From: Methanocella sp.
GTDB taxonomy: Archaea > Halobacteriota > Methanocellia > Methanocellales > Methanocellaceae
Assembly (NCBI RefSeq): GCF_035506375.1
Contig: NZ_DATJPM010000010.1
Span: 1 to 33,996, forward strand
DNA: 33,996 nt
Direction of reading: 5' to 3'
The position numbers and the translations under genes are program-made. The notes beneath the pieces were generated by a model. It worked only from the letters and a program-made list of their open reading frames with translations. It had not been told where the DNA came from and did no database searches. Position 1 is the first letter of the stretch. Every line of letters begins with the position of its first letter. Below, in pieces: positions 8,250-15,246 of the stretch.

Positions 8250-9418
8250 GGCTTCTCCCTGAGTATGTCGAGGTCCACCGCCCGGAGCACCGCGTACACG
8301 CCATAGGCCGCGATGATGACACAGATCTGCGCGAAGAAGGTGAGATAGCGGTCCATAAAGTTGGGGAAGATCAGGAACTTATGGTCCGGGAAAATGTAGA
8401 ATATCTTATCGTTGAACGTGAGGAGCAGCGTGATCAGCGCCCAGGCGCCGATTAGCAGCAGCGAGTCGACGGACGTGCTCAGGCCGTACTCGCCCTTCGG
8501 GTCTTTCGGCTCGCCAGGGCGGCTGAACAGCTTATCGCCTAAGAAGAACAGGCCGATGACCGTGAAGATAAGCACGAAAACGCCGACGCGGAGGAACAGG
8601 GCGACGTCGACCTGGTTCCCCTCGTGGTTCGTCACCTGCGCGATGCTCATGATGTTCACGGAGCCCGTCGAGTAGACCAGCCAGGCCGCATAGGTGAGGC
8701 ATGCCACGAAGATGGGCGCCAGACACCCGAGCACGGTGCGCAGGGGCTTCATGAACGCCTCGCGATCCTTTCTATCCTTATAATACTGCCATGCGGCCCG
8801 GATGAGCTGGAAGAGCATGTATGTGCCGATAACGGCGACCAGGGTGAGCAGCGTCATCTGGTGCGTCAGAGCCGTAATGGCCGCACAGATGGACGCCAGC
8901 CACCAGTCCTCACGGATGACGAAGAGCAGCGTGAAGGGCACCAGGAACAGCCCTAAAATTTCCGGGAGCGGCCGCATGGTGTAGATGGTGATGTCGGGCG
9001 ACATGATGAAGAAGAACGCCGCAAACAGGGCCACATACAGGTTATTGCTCAGCCGGTACGCAAGCACGTACAAAACCAATAAGACCATGATGCCGAGCAC
9101 GATGGTCATCAGGCCCGACATGATCATCGGGTCGATTCCCGTGGCCACGCACATCGAAACGATGAGAAGGCGATAGGCGGGCACGTAGAAGTTCGGGAAG
9201 CCGCCACCGTACGAAAGCTCGGTCGTGGGATAGTACTGCGTGAGGATGGTCTCCCGCTCGATGCCCACGTGGTACATCGTGTTACCGTACGTGGGAATGA
9301 TATAGCTGTCGATAATGCCCAGACGATACCAGAGCGCGATAAGTACGATGAGCGCTAGCGCCACCATATACCAGTATTTCTTAACGACTCTAATGACCTC
9401 GTCCGATTGCTTGCTCAT
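8246..9418 (-). CDS. Polytopic membrane protein, GT-C-like transmembrane part only
   Basis: 390 residues, with about nine to ten helices and almost no soluble domain. The first outer loop reads YGNTMYHVGIERETIL (about residues 39-54), which sits where related proteins have a D-x-x-(F/Y)-H arrangement; here the acidic residue appears to be Asn. Further on, SNNLYVALFAAFFFIMSP and MRPLPEILGLFLVPF are typical GT-C transmembrane blocks. Compared with the 644-aa and 616-aa relatives it lacks the C-terminal soluble domain. That kind of domain is instead encoded by the preceding 185-aa gene, with which it overlaps by four bases. It probably works together with that protein. Confidence 0.7.
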   Translation of the reverse strand: MSKQSDEVIRVVKKYWYMVALALIVLIALWYRLGIIDSYIIPTYGNTMYHVGIERETILTQYYPTTELSYGGGFPNFYVPAYRLLIVSMCVATGIDPMIMSGLMTIVLGIMVLLVLYVLAYRLSNNLYVALFAAFFFIMSPDITIYTMRPLPEILGLFLVPFTLLFVIREDWWLASICAAITALTHQMTLLTLVAVIGTYMLFQLIRAAWQYYKDRKDREAFMKPLRTVLGCLAPIFVACLTYAAWLVYSTGSVNIMSIAQVTNHEGNQVDVALFLRVGVFVLIFTVIGLFFLGDKLFSRPGEPKDPKGEYGLSTSVDSLLLIGAWALITLLLTFNDKIFYIFPDHKFLIFPNFMDRYLTFFAQICVIIAAYGVYAVLRAVDLDILREKP

Positions 9419-9972
9419 TGCGCGGCCTCCAATATCTTATAGATCTTGACGTCCTCATTCTCATAGACAAGCTGGAAATACTGTGTATCGTTGAACTTAT
9501 CGTGTTCCCCGTACACCCAGTCGTATCCCGAGAACGTGTTCCGGTTCGGCAGCCAGACGTAGGTGCAGTTGTCCTCCTTCGCCAGGCTATAGGCCTCCCA
9601 CGCGCTGGAGGTCGTATAGATCTGGTTCGTATCGCTCATGACCTTGACGGGGTTCGGTGCGTTCGCCCAGTCGCCGCCCACCGTGGAGACCCGGCATGTC
9701 ATGCCCATGATGGTCTCCGCCCCGAAAATGTCGGCCACGAACTTGTCGGACATATTAAGGTTCTCGTTGACCCACGCCGTGGCGTCAAGCTCCCCAGGCA
9801 ATACGACGCGGCCGTACCAGGCGTCCGCGTTCGCCTTGACCTCGGGGAAAAGGTAATAGCTATCCGTCCCCGGGATCTGATACGAGGCGCTCATACAGTA
9901 CGACGTATAGAGGAAGAGCAGGAACATCAGGATGACGAGCCCGTATTTGGCGAAGTCCGTAATGCCGGTCAT
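9415..9972 (-). CDS. Membrane-anchored extracytoplasmic domain protein, equivalent of the C-terminal domain of GT-C-like relatives
   Basis: 185 residues: one N-terminal helix (about 9-28) and an outer domain. The domain contains LDATAWVNENLNMSDKFVADIFG (residues 62-84), matching the W-I/V-N-x-N-(T/M) block that opens the C-terminal domains of the 644-aa and 616-aa proteins, and ends DTQYFQLVYENEDVKIYKI, matching NTQYFEPVYDKDGVYIYEL of the 644-aa protein. So it is the detached C-terminal half of the same architecture, placed before the transmembrane half rather than after it. First gene of the operon. ATG 9972 lies about 26 bp after a TATA box, so the message is probably leaderless. Confidence 0.7.
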   Translation of the reverse strand: MTGITDFAKYGLVILMFLLFLYTSYCMSASYQIPGTDSYYLFPEVKANADAWYGRVVLPGELDATAWVNENLNMSDKFVADIFGAETIMGMTCRVSTVGGDWANAPNPVKVMSDTNQIYTTSSAWEAYSLAKEDNCTYVWLPNRNTFSGYDWVYGEHDKFNDTQYFQLVYENEDVKIYKILEAAQ

Positions 9973-9997
9973 ATTAAGCTTTACTTAACGGCCTATT

Positions 9998-10053
9998 TCA
10001 TATATAGTTTACTGCTTCGGGGGGCTGCCGTCTGCCGCATGAAAAGGTATAAG
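9998..10053. promoter_or_regulatory. Divergent promoter region between the two membrane-protein units
   Basis: On the minus strand ACTATATATGA (about 10008-9998) lies some 26-30 bp before ATG 9972. On the plus strand GGTATAAG (10046-10053) lies 26-33 bp before GTG 10079. Both spacings put transcription starts at or within a few bases of the start codons, so both units appear leaderless. Confidence 0.5.
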
Positions 10054-10078
10054 ACCGAAGCATCGCATAATCAGAGCC

Positions 10079-11929
10079 GTGTACCTGTTCGGCGTCCTCG
10101 GCCTCCTGTTCCTGGCCCTGACCGTGATCTTCGGCTATTCCATCCTCAGCGTATTCCGGCTGCCCCTGAAAGGCCTGGAAGTCGCTATAGCGTCGCCCGT
10201 GGCCGGTATCATCGTCGCCGCCTGGCTTGGTCTCATTCCGTATCTACTGACGGGCAGCCTGAGCGCGGGCACAGGCGTCGCCGCGCTCATCATGCTGGCG
10301 ACGGTGGCATGGATACGGCCGAAGCCGCCTGCTTTCGAGAGGGAACACCTGGCCATCGTCGGGGCCATCGTGCTCGTCGCCTTCGCCTTCGTTTTCCTCT
10401 GCCTTCTCACCTACTACGACGGCGAATACCATGCCTCGTACCCGTTCTATGGGGACATCTCGTTTCACTCGTCCGTGATCACGTCGTTCGGCGAAGGCTA
10501 CAACTATCCCCCGTCGTACCCCATGATGGCCGGACAGGCCCTGCGGTATACGTTCCTCATCGACTTCTACTCGGCGGCGCTGTACTCACTGGGCCTCGGC
10601 CTGCAGTGGAGCGTCGTGCTTCCCGGCTGGCTGCTGCTCTCGTCCCTCCTCTCGTCCCTGTACTTCCTGGGCGAGCGCTTTTTATCGAGGCGGGCGGGCG
10701 GTGTCCTCACCGTCATCCTCATTATGCTCAGCGGCGGGCTGGGGTTTATCGCCGCCGCCATCGACCTCTGGAATTCCGGCTTCGATATCGCATCGTTCAT
10801 TTCCGGGAACCTCAATTACACGACCGTCTGGTCATATAACCTCGTGTTCACGAACTTCATGGTCATCGTCCTGGCCCAGCGCACCGCCCTCATCGGCTTT
10901 TCCGCAGGAGCCTTCATCGTGCTCCTGCTCTACGTCGTGCTCGTCCAGCGCCCGAATGAATCCAGGAACGCGCTGCTGCTCGCCGGCTTACTGACGGGCC
11001 TGCTGCCCATGTTCCACGTCTACTCCTACATCGCCATTCTGCTCTCCTCGACGCTTCTCCTGCTCGTCTTCCGCGAGAGGCGATGGTATTACTTCATGAC
11101 GCCGGCGCTCCTCCTGGCGATCCCCCAGGCTCTCTGGATGGCCGGCCAGATAGGCGTTTCCAGCTTCCGGGTGGAGATCGGGTGGATGGCGGGCTCGCTC
11201 GCCAACATCCCGCTATTCTGGATAGAGAATATGGGCCTGGAATTGCTCCTGCTCATCATCGGCTTTTTCGTCGTGGGAAGGAAAAACCTGAAATTCTATT
11301 TGCCGTTCCTGGCCATCTTCGTCATGGCCAGCGTCTACGTCTTCCAGCCCTGGGACTACGATAACCATAAGTTCTTCAGCTTCTGGCTCATGCCCTCGGC
11401 GCTCCTGATGGCGGCATCTCTTCTGTATATCCACGATCGACCAAAGCTCGGCAAGCCCCTGTTCGCCGTGCTCCTCGCCTTCACGGTGCTCACCGGGGCC
11501 ATGGTGGCGGCATTCATCCTCTTCCACCCGTACGTCGAGTTCAGCCAGGCCGACGTCCACGTCGCAGACTGGATCATGCAGAATACCCCGAAGAACGCGG
11601 TGTTCCTGACGTCCGATAATCCCATCAGCCCCGTCACCAGCCTCGCCGGCCGGAAGTCCTACCTGGGCTACGGGGGCTGGCTCTATACCCACGGCATAAA
11701 CTTCACCGGCCGGCAGCGTGCCGTAAAATCCATGTACGGGGCCACGTATCAGGACAGCGCCGCTGGCATGCTCGAGAGCAACGGCATCGACTATGTCTAT
11801 ATCGGGCCCAGCGAGCTTAGCTCCACCCAGTTCTACGTGAACCAGGAGTTCTTTGCCAGCCACTACCAGTGCGTATTTAACTGGACTGACCCGAAATACC
11901 AGGACAATTACCGGATATACAAGGTCTAG
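10079..11929 (+). CDS. Large polytopic membrane protein, GT-C glycosyltransferase-like (divergent paralogue)
   Basis: 616 residues with about a dozen or more helices and a soluble C-terminal domain (about 500-616). The first outer loop has YGDISFHSSVITSF (residues 124-137), equivalent to SDLNFHLSIAQR of the 644-aa protein, so the putative catalytic Asp is kept. The start module GYSILSVFRLPLKGLEVAIA resembles the 98-aa protein. The C-terminal domain opens VADWIMQNTPKNAVFLTS and closes NGIDYVYIGPSE, as in the relatives. The start is GTG 10079, supported by TATA spacing; the ATG at 10039 is out of frame. Likely a polyprenyl-phosphosugar-dependent transferase or polymerase of the envelope, but unproven. 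Confidence 0.75.
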   Translation: MYLFGVLGLLFLALTVIFGYSILSVFRLPLKGLEVAIASPVAGIIVAAWLGLIPYLLTGSLSAGTGVAALIMLATVAWIRPKPPAFEREHLAIVGAIVLVAFAFVFLCLLTYYDGEYHASYPFYGDISFHSSVITSFGEGYNYPPSYPMMAGQALRYTFLIDFYSAALYSLGLGLQWSVVLPGWLLLSSLLSSLYFLGERFLSRRAGGVLTVILIMLSGGLGFIAAAIDLWNSGFDIASFISGNLNYTTVWSYNLVFTNFMVIVLAQRTALIGFSAGAFIVLLLYVVLVQRPNESRNALLLAGLLTGLLPMFHVYSYIAILLSSTLLLLVFRERRWYYFMTPALLLAIPQALWMAGQIGVSSFRVEIGWMAGSLANIPLFWIENMGLELLLLIIGFFVVGRKNLKFYLPFLAIFVMASVYVFQPWDYDNHKFFSFWLMPSALLMAASLLYIHDRPKLGKPLFAVLLAFTVLTGAMVAAFILFHPYVEFSQADVHVADWIMQNTPKNAVFLTSDNPISPVTSLAGRKSYLGYGGWLYTHGINFTGRQRAVKSMYGATYQDSAAGMLESNGIDYVYIGPSELSSTQFYVNQEFFASHYQCVFNWTDPKYQDNYRIYKV

Positions 11930-11954
11930 CGCCGGCGTCCTGGCATACCCGCAA

Positions 11955-11964
11955 GATATAAATA
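11955..11964 (+). promoter_or_regulatory. TATA box of tRNA-Glu
   Basis: GATATAAATA ends about 30 bp upstream of the tRNA 5' end at 11995, correct spacing for an archaeal tRNA promoter. Confidence 0.6.
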
Positions 11965-11994
11965 ATAAGAATAGACTTGTATTGTTGCTTTTAT

Positions 11995-12069
11995 GCTCCG
12001 GTAGTGTAGACCGGCCAATCATGACGGACTCTCACTCCGTCGACTGGGGTTCGAATCCCCACCGGAGCA
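11995..12069 (+). tRNA. tRNA-Glu (anticodon CTC)
   Basis: A 75-nt cloverleaf. Acceptor stem GCTCCGG pairs with CCGGAGC (12062-12068), with discriminator A. The anticodon stem ACGGA/TCCGT encloses loop CTCTCAC, giving anticodon CTC for GAG codons. The T arm is TGGGG-TTCGAAT-CCCCA. The opening GCTCCGGTAGTGTAG and GGCCAATCAT block are typical of archaeal tRNA-Glu. CCA is not encoded (the next bases are TCT). No intron is seen. The 3' half is the left boundary of the genomic island that follows. Confidence 0.95.
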
Positions 12070-12070
12070 T
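12048..12070 (+). repeat. Left attachment-site-like repeat (3' end of tRNA-Glu)
   Basis: The last 22 bases of the tRNA plus one base match 15172-15194 at 20 of 23 positions. The final 12 bases, CCACCGGAGCAT, are identical. This is the usual signature of integration into a tRNA 3' end. Confidence 0.7.
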
Positions 12071-12134
12071 CTTGACTTTATTTCACGTTTATAGCCTTTA
12101 TTTTTAATATTAAGCATTAATTTACTTTGTTTCA

Positions 12135-12263
12135 TTATTTGTTTTTATTGTTTAAGCACATATAAAATCGTAAACCATAGTTATACGTCTGCATCTCGAT
12201 GTTAGGCAGTATGTCCACGAACCGGGCGCCCTTCGCGTGGTCGCCAGCGACAAGGTTCTCGAC
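12135..12263 (-). pseudogene. Possible gene remnant, C-terminal fragment of about 42 codons
   Basis: On the minus strand a GC-rich frame reads VENLVAGDHAKGARFVDI, continues through LPNIEMQTYNYGLRFYMCL, and stops at 12135. It has no start codon and is preceded in frame by a stop at 12264-12266. It sits between the tRNA and the HxlR gene inside the island and its base composition contrasts with the AT-rich flanks. The residue order looks protein-like but I do not recognise the family. It could be chance. Confidence 0.3.
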
Positions 12264-12282
12264 TCAGACGCGGATGTACTAG

Positions 12283-12636
12283 TTATTCTTCACACTGGTA
12301 TTTTATACGGTCCCCCATATGCTCGTATCCCCACTCGCACAGCTGGTCAAGTATAGGCATAAGGGATTTTCCTGTTTCTGTGAGCGAATATTCTACTTTC
12401 GGCGGGACCTGTGTGTAAACCTTTCTTGTGATGAGTCCGTCTTCCTCGAGTTGGCGAAGTTGTTTTGTTAGCATCCGCTGTGTAATTTTGGGCTGTAGCC
12501 TGTCCATTAGCTCACTAAAACGTAGAGTCTCATCGCTAAGAGCATAGATGATTAGCGGCTTCCATTTACCGCCGATCACATCCAGGGTGGCGTCCATTCC
12601 CCAGTCATATTTGTACTTTTGAGAACCACTATCCAT
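12283..12636 (-). CDS. HxlR-family winged-helix transcriptional regulator
   Basis: 117 residues. DATLDVIGGKWKPLIIYAL (residues 15-33) is the HxlR hallmark; RFSELMDRL and ITQRMLTKQLRQLEEDGLI form the recognition helix region, and VPPKVEYSLTETGKSLMPIL the wing and following helix. HxlR proteins bind DNA as dimers and many respond to thiol or electrophile stress through an N-terminal Cys (the CPVE position). Here that position reads YDWGMD with no Cys; the only Cys are near the C-terminus (LCEWG and YQCEE). It is divergent from the flavodoxin gene, across a spacer with TGTTAC inverted repeats, so it probably controls that flavodoxin/aldo-keto reductase unit and itself. Confidence 0.92.
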   Translation of the reverse strand: MDSGSQKYKYDWGMDATLDVIGGKWKPLIIYALSDETLRFSELMDRLQPKITQRMLTKQLRQLEEDGLITRKVYTQVPPKVEYSLTETGKSLMPILDQLCEWGYEHMGDRIKYQCEE

Positions 12637-12653
12637 AGTATCAAACCTGTATG

Positions 12654-12718
12654 TATGTTACATATCTGTTTGTACATACTATTTATATCCTATGTTACAA
12701 TTGTATACTATCGTAACA
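12654..12718. promoter_or_regulatory. Divergent promoter with TATGTTACA operator-like repeats
   Basis: TATGTTACA occurs at 12654-12662 and 12691-12699, and its inverse GTAACAT at 12713-12719. TGTTAC (12693-12698) and GTAACA (12713-12718) form an inverted repeat with a 14-bp spacer. Between the outer copies lies TATTTATATC (about 12679-12688), a TATA element usable in both directions. The layout fits an HxlR dimer covering both promoters. Confidence 0.5.
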
Positions 12719-12757
12719 TCAGTCGATATGTAAGTAATTAGTTGGAGGATGATTGAA

Positions 12758-13279
12758 GTGAAAATTCTCGTGGCCTACTTTTCGCGTCCTGGCAACAACT
12801 ATGTCGGGGGTAAGATCGTAAACCTGTCTGTCGGCAACACGGAAGTCGCTGCAAAGATGATCCATGATATTACTAAGGGTGATCTATTTCGCATAGAATC
12901 GGTGAAGGCGTACCCGGAGGATTACACGGAAACCACAGAGGTGGCCAAGCAGGAACTGCGCTCTAACGCCAGACCTAATCTTGTCAATCATTTGAAAAAT
13001 ATGGCGTCGTATGATTTGATTTTTCTCGGTTACCCTAACTGGTGGGGTACGGTCCCCATGCCGGTTGCGACGTTTCTGGAGGAGTATGATTTCTCCGGCA
13101 AAACAATCGTACCGTTTTGTACCCATGAGGGTAGCGGACTGGGACATAGCGTGACAGATATCAAAAAAGTATGCTCAAAGTCGACCGTCATGGAGGGCCT
13201 CGCCGTGCGGGGCGGAAGCGTGAGAAATGCAAAGGATGAAATTGCCGTCTGGCTCAGTCGCACCGGGATGAACAAGTAA
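12758..13279 (+). CDS. Flavodoxin family protein (Flavodoxin_4 type)
   Basis: About 173 residues. The start MKILVAYFSRPGNN gives the first strand and phosphate-binding loop, followed by a GNTEVAAKMI helix. YDLIFLGYPNWWGTVPMPV is the flavin-ring loop typical of this group, and FCTHEGSGLGHS the later loop. These proteins bind FMN and act as electron carriers or NAD(P)H-dependent quinone/azo-type reductases. I chose GTG 12758 because GGAGG (12744-12748) lies nine bases upstream of it; ATG 12749, in frame, directly abuts that site and would give three more residues. Followed after 27 bp by the aldo/keto reductase, so probably co-transcribed and redox-partnered with it. Confidence 0.9.
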   Translation: MKILVAYFSRPGNNYVGGKIVNLSVGNTEVAAKMIHDITKGDLFRIESVKAYPEDYTETTEVAKQELRSNARPNLVNHLKNMASYDLIFLGYPNWWGTVPMPVATFLEEYDFSGKTIVPFCTHEGSGLGHSVTDIKKVCSKSTVMEGLAVRGGSVRNAKDEIAVWLSRTGMNK

Positions 13280-13306
13280 TACTGGCCAACAAGAGGTGAA
13301 TGAACA

Positions 13307-14500
13307 ATGCTGTACAGGAAAATGCCTAAGAACGGAGATGAGCTTTCTATCCTCGGATTCGGCTGTATGCGCCTTCCAGTGAAAGCTGATGGTTCCATTG
13401 ATGAGATGAGAGCTACTGATCAGGTTCGCCATGCGATCGACCGAGGAGTAAACTATGTAGATACGGCCTGGCCCTATCATGGGGGCCAGAGCGAGCTGTT
13501 TTTAGGCCGTGCCCTTGCGGGCGGGTACCGCGAGAAAGTAAAGCTTGCAACCAAGCTCCCGACTTGGCTGGTGAAAAGCCGGGAGGACATGGACCATTTC
13601 CTGAACGCCCAGCTGAAGAAGCTCAATACCGATCATATTGATTATTACCTCGTCCATGCGCTGCTCGGTGAGTTATGGGACGAGGTCGAAAAGCTTGGCA
13701 TAGTCGATTTCCTCGATAAGGCCAAAGCAGACGGCCGTATTATTAACGCGGGCTTTTCCTTCCACGGCGCGGGAAAGGACTTCAACCGAATCGTGGATGC
13801 CTACGATTGGGACTTCTGTCAAATCCAGTACAACTTCCTGGACGAAAGGAACCAGGCAGGTACCGCAGGTTTGGTGTACGCAGCATCAAAAGGCCTTGGC
13901 GTTATCATCATGGAACCTATCCGGGGCGGAAATCTCGTAAGTCCGATGCCTTCAGCAATTAAAGAGATCTGGGATGAGGCTCCGACAAAGAGGACGCCCG
14001 CTGAATGGGCTCTTCGCTGGGTCTGGGACCACCCGGAAGTAACTGTCGTCCTTTCCGGTATGAACCAGGAAACTCATGTCGAGGAGAATCTTGCAGCGGC
14101 AGAGAAAGCATACCCGAAATCTTTGACCAATGATGAGCTGCTACTGATAAAACGGGTCGAGCAGAAATATCGCGAACTGATGAAAGTAGGCTGTACCGGC
14201 TGTAGATATTGTATGCCCTGTCCGCAAGGGGTGAACATCCCGTTCTGTTTCGAGGACTACAATAACTTGAGTATGTCCGATAATGCTGCGGGGGTAAAGT
14301 TCCACTATGCGGTAAGGCTGTGCGGTGTTCTATCCACAGGAGAAACCGAGTTTGCGTCACAGTGTATAAAATGCGGTGAGTGCGTCGAAAAATGCCCTCA
14401 GCACATAGATATACCAGCGATCCTGGAATCCGTTGTCGAGGAGCTTGAAGGGCCTGATCTGGAGAAGAGAGTTGCAATTGCAAAACAAGCGTTCAAATAG
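13307..14500 (+). CDS. Aldo/keto reductase with C-terminal two-cluster ferredoxin domain
   Basis: 397 residues. Residues 1-285 form the TIM-barrel reductase; the expected catalytic tetrad is visible as D52, Y57 (VDTAWPY), K83 (ATKLP) and H117 (YLVHAL). Residues about 293-365 carry iron-sulfur ligands: CTGCRYCMPCPQGV and CIKCGECVEKCPQHIDI, with GV/HIDIP spacing typical of this fused family. It likely reduces an aldehyde or ketone using electrons from ferredoxin, flavodoxin or NAD(P)H. The flavodoxin gene immediately upstream is a natural partner. AAGAGGTGAATG near 13290 gives a good ribosome site. Similar fused enzymes are common in anaerobic clostridia and Methanosarcina, consistent with horizontal origin. 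Confidence 0.92.
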   Translation: MLYRKMPKNGDELSILGFGCMRLPVKADGSIDEMRATDQVRHAIDRGVNYVDTAWPYHGGQSELFLGRALAGGYREKVKLATKLPTWLVKSREDMDHFLNAQLKKLNTDHIDYYLVHALLGELWDEVEKLGIVDFLDKAKADGRIINAGFSFHGAGKDFNRIVDAYDWDFCQIQYNFLDERNQAGTAGLVYAASKGLGVIIMEPIRGGNLVSPMPSAIKEIWDEAPTKRTPAEWALRWVWDHPEVTVVLSGMNQETHVEENLAAAEKAYPKSLTNDELLLIKRVEQKYRELMKVGCTGCRYCMPCPQGVNIPFCFEDYNNLSMSDNAAGVKFHYAVRLCGVLSTGETEFASQCIKCGECVEKCPQHIDIPAILESVVEELEGPDLEKRVAIAKQAFK

Positions 14501-14527
14501 ACTTAAAATGCATAATAGGTGGATATT

Positions 14528-15055
14528 ATGATGACTGAGCTTGCCGATTGGGATAGTTTCTATGTAATGGCCGGGTCAGCTGCAGGCGCCCTTATCGGGT
14601 TACAGTTTGTCGTCCTGACCATCCTTGATCAAAAACTGCCCAATAAAGGCGGAGCACAGGCCGGGGCAGCATTTTTGACGCCGACGATCGTTCACTTCGG
14701 AGTGACCTTGTTGCTATCTGCGCTATTCCTAGCGCCCTGGCAATCGGCGGGCATTCCCGCTACACTATCAAGCCTCATCGGACTTTGTGGTTTAGGGTAC
14801 ACCGTTATTACTGCTCTTCGAATGCGCCGGCAGGAAGCATATCCCCCTGGGATAGAGGACTGGTTATTTCATGTCGTGCTACCTCTGGCCGCTTATGCCT
14901 TATTAGCATCGTCATTTTTCGCAGAATCGTCCTACCAGCGAGAAATATGGTTTGGCGTCGGAGCTGCTGCGCTGTTATTGCTTTTTATCGGCATTCACAA
15001 CGCCTGGGACAACATCGCATATACAGTATTTGTTCACCATACAAAACGGGAATGA
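14528..15055 (+). CDS. Membrane protein of unknown function, about five helices
   Basis: About 175 residues. Hydrophobic segments lie near residues 14-32, 52-71, 79-95, 115-130 and 138-158, and the protein ends in the basic HHTKRE. The first segment is Gly/Ala-rich (AGSAAGALIGLQFVVLTI), a feature of an uncharacterised family. GTG 14519 is in frame but AGGTGGA (14517-14523) looks like the ribosome site for ATG 14528 or 14531, so the shorter start is preferred. Third gene of the island's plus-strand unit (18-27 bp after the reductase). No function can be assigned. Confidence 0.7.
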   Translation: MMTELADWDSFYVMAGSAAGALIGLQFVVLTILDQKLPNKGGAQAGAAFLTPTIVHFGVTLLLSALFLAPWQSAGIPATLSSLIGLCGLGYTVITALRMRRQEAYPPGIEDWLFHVVLPLAAYALLASSFFAESSYQREIWFGVGAAALLLLFIGIHNAWDNIAYTVFVHHTKRE

Positions 15056-15171
15056 GAAAAAACCTTAAAAAGGATCAGCAGACTGAAATAACGACTGTTC
15101 AGTCCGCCGATCGTAAAATGTGGATTTGACGAATGAGTGTACGAAAAAGTATTGGAGATTTGAACCATTAT

Positions 15172-15194
15172 GGTTCGGCTCTCCACCGGAGCAT
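15172..15194 (+). repeat. Right attachment-site-like repeat (degenerate tRNA-Glu 3' end)
   Basis: Matches the tRNA-Glu 3' end (12048-12070) at 20 of 23 positions, with mismatches at 15178, 15179 and 15182. The base before it also completes a GAACCA-TTA-TGGTTC inverted repeat (15162-15176). Confidence 0.65.
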
Positions 15195-15246
15195 GTTTAT
15201 CTTTTTACGTAGCCCGATTAACCTGGGTTTAAATAACAATATCCGG

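Larger units (their letters stand above)
12071..15194. mobile_element. Putative 3.1-kb genomic island inserted at tRNA-Glu
   Basis: The segment is bounded by the intact tRNA-Glu on the left and a degenerate copy of the tRNA 3' end on the right. Just beyond the right copy, GTTTATCTTTTTACG looks like the original oligo-T end of the tRNA transcript, displaced from it. Cargo: HxlR regulator, flavodoxin, ferredoxin-fused aldo/keto reductase, small membrane protein. By eye these genes use more A/T-ending codons than their neighbours. No integrase or transposase is visible, so it is either a decayed element or was moved by an enzyme supplied elsewhere. Confidence 0.55.

Noticed and set aside
9418..10839. 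Long plus-strand frame antisense to the 185-aa gene and overlapping the 616-aa gene
   Set aside because: Arg/His/Pro-rich shadow typical of GC-rich DNA; the genuine frames have transmembrane and family motifs.
13959..14483. Minus-strand frame inside the aldo/keto reductase
   Set aside because: Shadow of a clear enzyme gene with intact catalytic and iron-sulfur motifs.
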